DNA from: Pilaira anomala
Taxonomy: Eukaryota > Mucoromycota > Mucoromycetes > Mucorales > Mucoraceae
Assembly (NCBI GenBank): GCA_025716855.1
Contig: JAIXMQ010000038.1
Span: forward strand, 244,338-308,337
DNA length: 64,000 nt
Direction of reading: 5' to 3'
The notes under the pieces are model-generated. The model saw nothing but the letters and a program-made list of their open reading frames with translations. It ran no database searches and was not told the origin of the DNA. Made by a program: the position numbers and the translations under genes. Positions 19,680-32,300 of the stretch are shown piece by piece. Within the stretch, counting starts at the first letter, position 1; every line of letters starts with the position of its first letter.

Positions 19680-20529
19680 CTTTCACATTTTATCACTATA
19701 ACGTATAGCATCATCTTCTAATCAAATTTTAATAACAAATATGCAGACAATAATAAAAATTAGTGAAAGAATACCACAAAAATGAACATGTATGTATTTA
19801 TGCTTTATATTGTAGTAACCCTTTTTTCTTTTACTTCAGTCTTTAACAAATTTAACTTTTCTAATTTCACAAGCGGTTGTTTTTTCTTTCTTCAAAGTGA
19901 ATATGACTTGAACATTTGCACATAGCTATTCGTATTTGATTGGTGTAAAACACTTCATTGGGTGTATTCTTAATGCTACTTTTTTTTTAAAAAAAATTCA
20001 AAGTATACAAGAAGTTATACTTAAGTTATAATATAACAAATAGAAAACTACGTATTGATCACTTTATAACTGTTCCAATGAACAGCACAATGGTAACTAA
20101 GAACTAATTGAAAATAAATGTGCATTTTTTAGAAACTAGTTACTGTTAAATACAAATTCTAATTCATCAGCATATATACTGCTAAAAATGATATAACTGT
20201 AATAGTAATTAATTTTTGCTGCTATCTTACAATATAAATTAGAAGCATTTGTTTTCTACTCTAATGCTCGGACCTATTAATAGCTCTTAGATTATGTTTA
20301 AATTTATCATACATATTTGCTATTTTAAAAATTCAATTAAGTCCAATCCGTTACTTTATCATTTGTACGTTATATAAACTGCAATATGGTGGAAATAACT
20401 ATTTCAGAAAATTCACAATATTCAACTTTTTGCTAAAGTATCTATATTATTTACTATGGTTGCATATTCATTTTGTAAATCCTAAATTAGATCATAGAGC
20501 ATACATAAATATTATTAAAATGTGGCAAC

Positions 20530-20605
20530 ACATTTCTCATGTTCGCCATGCATTCATTTTACAATAACTACAAACATTGGAAACTGTATTCCTTCATTTA
20601 GATAT

Positions 20606-20640
<35 letters not shown>

Positions 20641-20678
20641 TCTGTTATATTTTTAAACAAGTCGACTGTTATTTAAAG
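20530..20678 (+). promoter_or_regulatory. Promoter of family gene G
   Basis: ACATTTCTCATGTTCGCCAT at 20530-20549, preceded by AAAATGTGGCAAC as in B, and TATTTAAAG at 20670-20678. The A30 tract between them makes the spacing about 50 bases longer than in A. Confidence 0.5.
20609..20638 (+). repeat. A30 homopolymer in gene G promoter
   Basis: Thirty consecutive A between the shared 20-mer and the TATA-like box of gene G. Confidence 0.9.
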
Positions 20679-20750
20679 ACATCTTTTAATCCTTTTTTCA
20701 ATTATCGCCTAATTTTTTTTTAAAAAATTATTACTTTTTTATCTTTAGTT

Positions 20751-22142
20751 ATGAAACAATTATTGATTATTTCTGCGATCTCCTTGCTTGCTGGTTCTGC
20801 TTCTGCTGCTCAAGTTTCAGCTGTAAATTCTCAAGCTGCTAAGAACCCGACCGAGAAACTAATTCTTCCTACAGATAATCAATGTGTTCCTGGGTCTACC
20901 TTTCTTGCTTTTGATCAATGTAATACATGTACATGTTCCTCCAGTGGTTCAAAAAGTGATGCTGTCTGTACCCGAACTGCTGAGTGCTGCACAAGCTACG
21001 ATGATATTTGTTTCGCTGGTAGTTACTTCCAGCCTGGAAATTACAATTCCTTTTGCAAATGTCCTACTAGCCGTTTAAAAAGCGAAGCCACAGACTGTAT
21101 TACTTTACCAGCAATTCTACCAGGTCATAATGCTACATGTATTCCTGGAACTAGATATTCAAAAAGCAACAGTTTCCTTTATTGTGATTGTCCTGCGAGT
21201 GGAATAGATCAAGGTCTGAGTAATGGCGGTAGATGTTTGTATTTTGATCCTCTACCTATTAAATGTGGCATATGTACTCCTGGTGCTGAATTTAAAAAAT
21301 CTGATGGAAGCCGATGTACTTGTCCTGAGACTGGATTAAAGGCTGACGCCGCTATATGTTCTAAGGAAGTTTGTTTTCCTGGATCTATCTTCACAAGAGA
21401 TGAATTTACGTGTACCTGTCCTGATAGCACAAATCCTGACGAAGCGCCTTGCTATTTAACCGATGATATTTGTACTCCTGGAGTTAGTTTTACTGATCAA
21501 AATGGTGCTTCATGTGAGTGCCCTTTAAGCGGATTAAGGAGTGACAGTCCAGGTTGTTTAATTGATCCCGTTTCGGTTTGCTATCCGGGATCCGTTTTTA
21601 CTAGAGACGATGGATATTTATGTACTTGCCCTGAAAGCGGATTTCCTGACCAAGCAATTTGCTATTTTGATGATAATACTTGTTCTCCTGGAAGTAATTT
21701 TATCGATGAAGATGGTGCTACATGTGAATGCCCTTTAAGCGGATTGAAAAGTGAAACTACAAGCTGCTTCGTTGACCCTGTTTTAACTTGTGATCCTGGA
21801 TCTTTATTTGCAGGAGACGGGGAAAATACATGCATTTGTCCTGAAAGTGGACTTCTAGATGAAGCTAATTGTTACATAGATAATGATACGTGTACTCCTG
21901 GAACTACCTTTTTGAATGACGACGGTCTTGGCACTTGCGAATGCCCGTGTAGTGGTATTAAGAGTCAAGCTGAATGTACTGCTCCAAGTTTTTGTGCACC
22001 GTATATCGAAGAAAAAGTTGTTAGCTGTGAACCTGGAACTTCCTTCCCATCTAGTGATGGCTGTAATACATGTTTCTGCCCATCAAACGGAAACAGGGGT
22101 CAAGCAGGTTGCACCAGAATGGCCTGCATTAATGAAGACTAA
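20751..22142 (+). CDS. Family gene G: secreted multi-module protein, four-cysteine-rich branch (11 modules)
   Basis: Intronless, 463 aa, the longest member. Signal peptide MKQLLIISAISLLAGSASA. Eleven modules: module 1 is six-cysteine with the AECC ending shared with F; modules 2-9 have four cysteines; module 10 has lost Cys2 but gains a cysteine (CPCSG) that could repair the pairing; module 11 is complete with P1 R (CTRMAC). Modules 5-9 alternate between two sub-types (FTRDxxxxCTCPES and FxDxxGAxCECPLSG), so this stretch probably grew by duplicating module pairs. The end modules are conserved with F. Inhibitory activity is predicted only for the ends. The gene is convergent with glutamine synthetase, 296 bp away. 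Confidence 0.83.
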   Translation: MKQLLIISAISLLAGSASAAQVSAVNSQAAKNPTEKLILPTDNQCVPGSTFLAFDQCNTCTCSSSGSKSDAVCTRTAECCTSYDDICFAGSYFQPGNYNSFCKCPTSRLKSEATDCITLPAILPGHNATCIPGTRYSKSNSFLYCDCPASGIDQGLSNGGRCLYFDPLPIKCGICTPGAEFKKSDGSRCTCPETGLKADAAICSKEVCFPGSIFTRDEFTCTCPDSTNPDEAPCYLTDDICTPGVSFTDQNGASCECPLSGLRSDSPGCLIDPVSVCYPGSVFTRDDGYLCTCPESGFPDQAICYFDDNTCSPGSNFIDEDGATCECPLSGLKSETTSCFVDPVLTCDPGSLFAGDGENTCICPESGLLDEANCYIDNDTCTPGTTFLNDDGLGTCECPCSGIKSQAECTAPSFCAPYIEEKVVSCEPGTSFPSSDGCNTCFCPSNGNRGQAGCTRMACINED

Positions 22143-22438
22143 ATTATACCCTACTACTTTATTTTTATACCTACAATTAAATAAATTTCATTTGTCTACA
22201 TTAAAAATATCTTTTTTGTTAAGTAGATACAAATGGGTAGTCATAGGAACGTGCTTTTTTTTTTTGGCATTCCTGAAAAAAACACGGTTTAATCAGATAA
22301 GGAATTTAATGATTTGTACTGAATTAGCAACATGAATAGCAAAATGAATAAAGATTATTACATAACAATTGAGTTTTTATTTTATTTTTATTTTAGATAA
22401 AAAAAATAGATATATCCAAAATGGTTTATTATTTATAT

Positions 22439-24890
22439 TTAAAGGGTGGAGAACATTTCATGATACTTGGGCAAAGGCCAGTACTTGTCAGCACAAAGTC
22501 TTTCCAATTGATCAGTTAATAAACGAGCTTCTTCAATGAGAGGAGACAAAGTATCACAAGCATAATCAGCGGCCTCTGATTCCTCAATATCTTGAGCCTT
22601 TGCAAGACATTCTTCCAAATCTTCAGTAGATCTTTGTAATCCAGCACAAATAGGAGCCAATTGATTCAAGTACTTCATTTCAGGTCCTGATTCAGCACCC
22701 AATTGTTTCAAAAATGAAGCGGACTCTGAGAGTTCACGACGATAGCTGAGCGCAGAAGGTACCACATGTTGAACCAACATCTCAACTAAAGTTCGTGCTT
22801 CCATATGAATATCCTTGGTATACTTTTCTGATAAAATATGGAATCTAGATTCTAATTCAGGCTTAGTAAATACACCGAGATCAGTAAACATCTTCACATT
22901 GTTTTCTTTCATGATACGACGGAATGCTTCGGGACTCTTGACGATATTAGGAAGCCCACGTTTAGCAGCTTCTTGTACCCATTCTTCGGTATAGTTATCT
23001 CCCTCAAATCGAACTGCCTTAGTCTCCGTAATGTACTTTTTAATCACAACAAGCATATCTTCTTCAGATGCAACAGCTTTATCACCCATTTGCTTCTTGA
23101 GATCATCACGGATAGACATTAAAGCAGAAGCAATAATTGAGTTAAGAATAGTGACAGGGAAAGAAGGTGATTGTTTAGATCCAACAGCACGGAATTCAAA
23201 CTTGTTACCAGTGAAAGCAAAAGGTGAAGTACGATTACGATCTGTCATATCACGACTTAGTTTAGGTAAAGTGGCCACCTTGAGATCGACGGTAGTACCA
23301 GTGACACGGATTTCCTTAGTTTCAGCACCTGCTAAAACCTTGTTGACAGGACGTCCTTCTTCAATTGCATTCAAGACCTCATTCAATTCAGAGCCCAAGA
23401 AAGCAGTGATTATTCCAGGAGGAGCTTCTTGTGCACCTAAACGATGATCATTGGAAGCAGAAGCCACACCAGCACGTAAAAGATCACCATGATCATGTAC
23501 ACCCTTAAGACAAGCAACCAAAAAGATTAAGAAACGATAATTGGTTTCAGGGCTTGAAGTAGGATTCAAAAGATTGTCTCCACGATCAGTAGACAAACTC
23601 CAGTTACAATGTTTACCAGATCCATTAACACCCTTAAAAGGCTTTTCGTGAAACAAACATTTAAGCTTATATTTATGTGCAACACGATGCATGATATCCA
23701 TGGTTAATAGATTATGATCTACTGCAAGCATGGCTTCTTCAAAAATGGGTGCGGCTTCAAATTGGCATGGTGCGACTTCGTTATGCCTGGTCTTGATTGG
23801 GACACCTAGTTTAGCCAATTCAAGTTCAATCTCACTCATAGCAGCTAAAACACGAGTAGGAATTTTACCAAAGTAATGATCTTCCATTTGTTGATGACGT
23901 GCAGGCAATCCACCGATCAGTGTGCGACCACAGTTCTTGAGATCAGGACGCAAACTATACAAAGCTCTATCAATCAAGAAATACTCTTGCTCGGTACCCA
24001 AAGTAGTAAAGATCTCCTTGGTACGAGGAGTATCTAATATATGTATGTGACGTTTAGCCTTACTTGTAAATGTACCTCTAAAATATAAACTTACTTTCTT
24101 CAATAGGTTCAATGAGGTGAAGAATTTCTAATGCAACCTTGGAAATTACGGAAGATGACTTTAAGAGAACTGACTTCTCATCAAGTGCTTCACCATTATA
24201 GGAGATGAAGACTGAGGGAATATAAAGGATAGCAGTACCGTGAGGACCTTCTTGAAGAAACATAGGACTAAAAAAAATTGACTATTAGTCTAATTTCTCC
24301 ATTTGATCCCTCTTTTTTTTCTCTGTCTCTCTTTTTACCTTTTAGTGTCCCAGACAGTATATCCACGAGCTTCAAATGTAGTACGCATACCTCCAGAAGG
24401 GAAAGAAGAAGCATCAGGTTCAGATTGTAATAACTCGGATCCGGAGAAAGTTTCAAGAGCAGTAACCTAATAAATTAATTAATACATAATATACCCCCAG
24501 ACACTACAAGTAACTTACATCAGCTAAACCATTATTAAAAGCGGTTTTTAAAGTAAGGAAAGAATCATGTTTTTCAGCAGTTGAATCATTTAAAGGTTGA
24601 AACCAATGAGTGAAATGTGTAGCGTTACGTTCCAAAGCCCAAACTTTAGCTGCATGCGCGATTGCATCTGCAGTAACCTTATCTAAAGTTTGGCCACCTT
24701 TTAATTGATTTGAGAAAGTTTGAAAGACTGGCTTGGGGAGTCTTTTTGCCATTTCCTTGGTGCCAAATACATTTTGTCCAAAGATTTCTGACATAAGTTC
24801 ATGTTTACCGTTATTGGATGGGAAATCAACTTCACGTTGAGTTCTACCATAGACTCCTGTAACAATATCTACTCTAGCTTGTTGGGACAT
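22439..24890 (-). CDS. Type III glutamine synthetase (GSIII/GlnN family)
   Basis: Four exons join in frame to 755 aa: 24519-24890, 24339-24466, 24095-24267, 22439-24033. It makes glutamine from glutamate, ammonia and ATP. The length and N-terminal region ([22 protein letters not shown]) are those of the large GSIII class (about 700-750), not the 350-aa GSII usual in fungi. Active-site blocks are present: EQEYFLIDR (about residue 239), EVAPCQFE (about 310), [12 protein letters not shown] (about 361) and NRTSPFAF (about 490). The third intron is best taken as 61 nt (24034-24094). GSIII is known from bacteria and a few eukaryotes; the spliceosomal introns show this is a resident nuclear gene. 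A second GS elsewhere in the genome cannot be excluded. Confidence 0.93.
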
Positions 24891-26144
24891 TTTTTTTTAT
24901 GAATATAAGAAATATATAATAAATATAATGGGAAAAGAAAAGAGGTCTTACGGGCAAAATTTGCATTTAACATTAAAATTACGAATATGACGCCAGTTTA
25001 AAATCTCGGTTTAGATTTTTTTTGGTCTAGTCTTAAACTGATCATGAAATCCAAATATTTACAGAAAAACTCTTTGAAAGAACTTTATACGCGAGTTATT
25101 TCCTCTGTATATAATTATTTTTACCTGCTGAGATCTCTTCCTACAGCTCTCTTTCTCTCTATAATTTTTATAAGCGTTTATGTCTTTTTATTCATTGCCT
25201 ATTTTCTTAGAATTCGTTCTATGATGAAGTGCCGCCACAAAAAAAGGTCGACTTAACTAGTAAAGATATGATTGGTGAACTGACAGAGAATATGATACTA
25301 AACTTGTAACTAGTAGCGCTCTGATGCAATGGTATAGTCATAATGGTAAAAAAGAAATTAAAAGAAGAAAGAATAATCATTTTTATTAACCTGGTACCTT
25401 AATAGTTTGCGGTGCTAAACTTAAGATGAACCAAAGGAGATGGGAGTAGATATAACATTATCACCTCTGCTTTAAAATCCCTTCTCTTACTTTGAGATTT
25501 ATATAAGCAATTATGTCAAATCCCCATACAATTAAATAACTATTCTATGCTAAATACCTTGTTGTGTACCCGAAATTTGGAGCGATGCATCAAAACCATT
25601 TGTGGATGTAAATATTGTATCTATGTTTTCGATTTGCGTCATATTGACTATTATTTTATTCGACTTACAATACATCTGTCACAGCTGGCCTAAACAATAA
25701 TGCCAATTTTTGCTATTAATTACCATATTCCTTTAAAAAAATAAAATACCAGAAAAAGAAACTCTTTGGTCTGTTAAATAATTAATTTAGATAATGACTG
25801 TGTGAACGTTCCTGATCTATTTATCGAAAAGAGAAAAGATGGAAAAACATCTCGATTAAGCCTAAATTTTCTTGAAGAAAGTATATATGTACCAACCATA
25901 AAATCAATAAATAAAAAAGCCTTGGCTCAAGATATCTAATTAAAGGCTTAGATTAAGTGCTCTTATGATTGCTCAATTCCAATATATCAGCCCTACTTTT
26001 AAAAAAGATTTATGTATTTCAAGTTACACCGTAAAAGCCACACCTAAAGTTGCATTCCCCCCCTTTCTGCTGAGATTTATTGTAATATTCCTTTTTTTTT
26101 CTTTTAACTTCATCCATACATACCTTCTTTAAAGAATCAACTTC
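24891..26144. other. Divergent spacer, glutamine synthetase / four-helix protein
   Basis: AT-rich. One short plus-strand frame at 25044-25256 is listed separately. A pyrimidine run (26085-26105) precedes the four-helix gene. Confidence 0.5.
25044..25256 (+). CDS. Possible small membrane protein, unrecognised
   Basis: ATG-initiated, 70 aa, with one long hydrophobic segment (about residues 30-55) followed by a basic tail (MMKCRHKKRST). No family is recognised and there is no sign of introns. AT-rich DNA easily yields such hydrophobic frames by chance, so this is a weak call. Confidence 0.2.
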   Translation: MKSKYLQKNSLKELYTRVISSVYNYFYLLRSLPTALFLSIIFISVYVFLFIAYFLRIRSMMKCRHKKRST

Positions 26145-27108
26145 ATGGGCTATACTGAGAAAGTCTGTTGCTGTGTACCAGTGAGAGTGGGTGTATTCAT
26201 TATGTCTTTCTTAATATTTGTAAGTCTGAGAAAATACAACCGGGAAAAGACAAAACTTTCTCGAGAAATAAAAAAACGATCAGTTACCATAAGGATGAGA
26301 AAGAGACTTTCTAACTCTTATTAAATTTTAGTGTGTTTATTTCTCTATAACATCAATTCTGTTTTATTATAGAACTGGTAAATAGGGGGGGGGGGGAAAT
26401 TAACGAAAAAGAAACAGAAATACTAAAGTTTTGATTTCTCTAGAATTTACACAGTGGTCTACTCTACAACAAAATGTGGATGCTCCTTTAACTTTAGAAG
26501 TATTCAATGGGGTCCTCTTTTCTTTTATAGCTGCATTTATAACATATTGTATAGTATCTATTGTAGGCATGGTGGCTATTGTTATGGTAGGCTCACCTAG
26601 ATCAAAAGAGAAGAGAATCTTACTAACAAATAAAATTTTAGCAACATAGAAAATTGGTTCGCATCTATCATATTGCGAATTGGTTTTTTGTTTTATTATT
26701 ATTCACAACTACAATTGCATTTTGGTGTTATTTCAAGACAAAGCAAGATGCTTACGTGAATGATTGTCAAGACATTTACAATATCTATCATAATGCTACT
26801 TCAAACCCAATTTATACCTCCATTCAAATACCTGGAAAGCAAATCGTGGCTGGTGGGTCGGATAAATCCGAATGTATGAAATTTATTAGAAATTTAGTGA
26901 TAGGTACTGGCGTATGTGTCTTTGTTTTCAACTTTTTGCAGGTAAAAAAAAACTCTGCTTCTCTTTTATCAATATATATTTATCTCTTTTATAAAAGCTT
27001 TACTGGGCTCGTTCAATAGGTAAATATGCAATTACATTGAAAAAACACTATCAACATCAAAGGTTGCAAGTAAATGATGATGATTTACTTTCCGTCAGAA
27101 GTGATTAA
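26145..27108 (+). CDS. Four-transmembrane-helix protein of unknown function
   Basis: Four exons join in frame to 205 aa: 26145-26219, 26455-26586, 26642-26941, 26998-27108. Intron 2 has a perfect TACTAAC branch site 19 bases before its acceptor, which supports this model over read-through. Four hydrophobic helices fall near residues 12-28, 35-68, 80-100 and 145-165. A CCC motif near the N-terminus (residues 8-10) could be palmitoylated. The loop between helices 3 and 4 holds two cysteines and an NAT glycosylation site, consistent with a lumenal or extracellular loop. The tail is basic then acidic (NDDDLLSVRSD). The layout resembles small four-helix endosomal/plasma-membrane proteins of fungi, but I cannot name the family. 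The acceptor of exon 2 is the least certain boundary. Confidence 0.72.
26384..26395 (+). repeat. G homopolymer in intron 1 of the four-helix gene
   Basis: A run of about 12 G, conspicuous in AT-rich DNA, inside the predicted first intron. Confidence 0.8.
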
Positions 27109-27847
27109 AAAACTTTTATACCTGTTATTTATATCCATATTTTATTTGTAAATCCATTAATTCTTTCTTTGTATAACGCACTGTAATTTTAAAAATAAAA
27201 ATATACATAAATGATTCAATACGAATCGTATACCGAGTCTACTTATAGATTGAATAGCCATTGTAGAAATATTTTATTCTTACCAAAAAAATAAATTGTA
27301 ACTACTCTGTTGTTAAGAATATGAAGCAATGATGCTATTTCTGATTAAAGATTAAAATCAAAAGAAATATATGGACTACATAATGTACAATTAGATACAT
27401 ATCAACAAAAATAAAAACTTGTATCACAAATTTAAACTTGAAACATTCTATCGGCTCCAACCCTCCATCAACTTCGATTACTTCGTGAAATTAAAATAGT
27501 AAGCATATTGAATTATATAACCTCTCGCAAATAGGACTAACTAATTTAAAATATTGGACAACTAATCAAAAATAGTTAAATCAAACATATAGTAAAAACA
27601 ATAAAGATAAAGTTTTTATTTATTTTTTGAAAGATGATGAAGTGAAAGAAATAACATAACTTGGGCTAAACTTCCGTGCGCTACTATTATGCAGATCACG
27701 TTCGAAGGGTATGATCTCAGCAAGGAAATAAAATAAAAAAAAGATTCCAAGCACCCCTAGTGCCAGTCGAAATAGATCCAACCAACAAAAAAAAGACCTG
27801 TTAAAAAGAAAAAGATAGAAAGTTAAAGCCGAAGTTCATCAGGTAGC
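27109..27847. other. Convergent spacer, four-helix gene / THI4
   Basis: 3' flanks of both genes with several AATAAA-type signals (for example about 27407-27412). No gene and no riboswitch-like conserved core seen. Confidence 0.5.
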
Positions 27848-29336
<1,489 letters not shown>

Positions 29337-32300
29337 TTACGGTAACTCCCCATCTTCCATTTCTACTCTTCTTTTTAAATTCCGTGCATCCAAATTTCTA
29401 TCTTGATCCGTTTTTCTTTTCGTCAAATGTCGTGTTTGCATTTCTACATCATTATCATCATCTATAAAGATAAACCCATCTTCTGTTTTATTATTATCCA
29501 CCACAGATATATTTCCATCACTTGAACTCCCTTCATCAAAACCAAACTTAAACCAACGTACATAAGTATTATCCATTCGCTTAGATTTTTTAGCATGAAA
29601 CAAGCTTAGACTAATCGGTGCATCGTTATCATGTGGCGGCTCACTTGCATAATCCTCAAGCCATTCCCATGGTTTACTTTGATCTAAGCATTGTTCTAAA
29701 TGATGCTGTTGCTGTTGTGGATCGCTTGTGGGTGGTAATCCTAACATCGCTGTAGCTAATCGGGTATTAGCCAAGTAAACATTATGTGTCAAAAACGGCA
29801 TAATACGTTTAACTCGACTATGGAACATGGCTGGTACAGATGTGAGTTCGCTATGAATTGAATTCAATAAATTCAGACTTGCTTTTTTCAGTTCTTTTGG
29901 CACCTCTGAATATATTTTAAAGTAGGTTAGATATATATGTTATTTCAAATATCGAGTTTTTACGTTACCGTCTATTAATAAAGATACGAAATCAAGTGCA
30001 AATTCAAAGAAACGTTCTTGACTTCCATTACCATGTATCACTGGGTTCTGTTTGTTATAAATAATAAGTTATATAAATATTATTAATTATATAAAATAAA
30101 AATAAACTTACGCCAAGTAATGGGACAAGAACTCGAATCCACTCTAAAATATCACATTCATCTTCTTTTGGATGTTCCCAAATTAGAGATGCAAAAGGCA
30201 CCACAAGTCGTAACCGGATCAATAAACTGTAGTTGATGTGAGTATAAACATACATACGATTTAAAAGTTTATATTATCATTATTATTTACCTAGCGCGAA
30301 TATCTTGCAACGATAGTTTCATGGAATCAATCACTTCATCGCCTATATTTTCAGGTAAACCTTCCGTTACTAATAAAGCAATTGCCATATCCTAATTATA
30401 AAAAAAAAAATTAGCAAAAATAGTTATGGTAACACAGCATATTAAATTTACCACATTATTTTTCACAAGTTGTAGCGCATTAACTGCATCTGAATAACAA
30501 ACATTCGCGCCTTGCATAACTTTATAGATGGCCATACCACCCTTGAACCTACTAATTTGCCTAAACACAGTCTTTACCATTTCAATCTTGTTTTCATTTG
30601 ACCAAACATTTTCTACCAACATATGTTGTGTAATATTTAAAAACGCCTGACTTCTATACGCATATTTCGCCGAATCAAATGATTTTCCAGGTTCAGTGAC
30701 TTGCATTAACAAGACATTATTTGGAAAGTTTTGTGCAGGATCACCTTCTAATAACCGTGCACCGTGATGCAAGAGTTCTAAAAGTACAGGCTCACGTAAC
30801 TCATGAATTAAGTTCTTAAAGAACTGGAATCTTCTTTGTGCTTTCACTGGATCTGTATCTTCCTTTCCATCTAATAAGACTACATCGTAAAAGAAATAGA
30901 CAAATGACTGCAAGTCCTTATTCGCAGAAGAAGAAAACGCCGTTTCATCTGTAGATGTTGTTGACATATCCATTGAAATATCGTCACCAAGAATATGAGG
31001 ATTATTTGGATTTTGCGAATTTCCATCGGATAATGAGATATTATCCAACAATAAATTCACTTGGACACGACATTGAGCTTCATTCCATTGACTTACATTT
31101 AAAAACACGCGATGTAATTTATCTACAAAATCAGGCGACCCATCCTGAACCATCCCGCCACGATCGTTGCTATGACTACTAACTAAACTATTTCCCCCAA
31201 TTAATTCATCCACAATATTCAGCATTTTCTTCTTCATTCTTTTTTCTGTAATAGCTTCTGCTTCACGTGCTGCAAATCTTTGATAAACCCCGTTTAAATC
31301 ACGAAGACAAGCTTGTCTAAACCAAACAATTTGTAATAAATCCGCTCTTAACATAACCAAATCCTGTAAAAGACTTGAACTCAACGGTAAATTAGTGGCA
31401 ATCATCACCAGCCGTTCCATAAGACCAAACATGGGTTCAATACGATCAAGACTACTTGCTAACTGAGACTGTCTTTGTACTTCTAATCTGAAATACTCTT
31501 CTACACGTAACTGCCAAGGAGAAAAGGTGCTTGCTTCTTCTGGTTTACATTGATTCTCACTCTGTACAATTAATAATCGAATCAATGCAATCAAATTCCG
31601 ACAAAACACTACTAATTTACTATCTTCTGCTGCATAATTTTCATGTCCTTCTTTACGTCCCACTTGTTCAAACCAAGGTAACGCAAATTGTCTTACCACT
31701 GAACCTAAACTCACTACGTTATAAGAAACAAGTATCGCAACAAAAATCGGTATCCAGGAACATTCTTGATGCATATCTTCCAATACCACTTCGTTATGAC
31801 AAAGCCACTGTATCACCGGTTCATCTGCTTGACCTGTCAACACAGTATGTTTTGCGACATCTTTAATGACACTTGCAAACACTCGCAAAATACGATGAAA
31901 ATCAAATAAGGCAGGCGAAATTGAATTCTCTTGTTGGCGATGTAATTTCACTTCTTCTGTAATATTTCTTTCTTTTGCTACAATACGTAACACATCACCT
32001 GCACTTTCTAAAATGGCGCCGATCCAGCCGGTTGCATTTTGAGAAGGAACGCAAAGTGATTCAGATACCAATTGAAGTAAATTCGTGACGGGTTCCTTTG
32101 CAAGTTGTGATAATTCTTCTTTAACTGAAATACCACTATTATATCTACCTCGTAATTTACTCTTCACTTGCAAGTCTTGTTGTAATTGACTTTTCACAAG
32201 TTCGTCCATTTGATATCCTTCTTGTACAAGTTGAACCATGTACATCATAATACACCTGTCTCGGTTTCCTCTACTGCTGAGTTGAAGGTGTTTGCTCCAA

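Larger units (their letters stand above)
19520..20750. other. Divergent spacer between family genes F and G
   Basis: Holds outward promoters for F (minus) and G (plus), an A30 run at 20609-20638 and a T9/A8 dyad near 19981-19997. Nothing else recognisable. Confidence 0.5.

Noticed and set aside
8722..22142. Modules as hevein/chitin-binding, EGF or Kazal domains
   Set aside because: Cysteine spacing and the CNxC and CTxxxC signatures fit pacifastin better; the aromatic chitin-binding residues and Kazal spacing are absent.
24076..24094. A 19-nt intron in glutamine synthetase, suggested by the nearest in-frame AG
   Set aside because: Too short to splice. A 61-nt intron (24034-24094) ending TTAG also keeps frame and restores the expected family spacing before TLGTEQEYF.
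22439..24890. Bacterial contamination or very recent bacterial transfer for GSIII
   Set aside because: Three short introns with the same signals and AT content as neighbouring genes.
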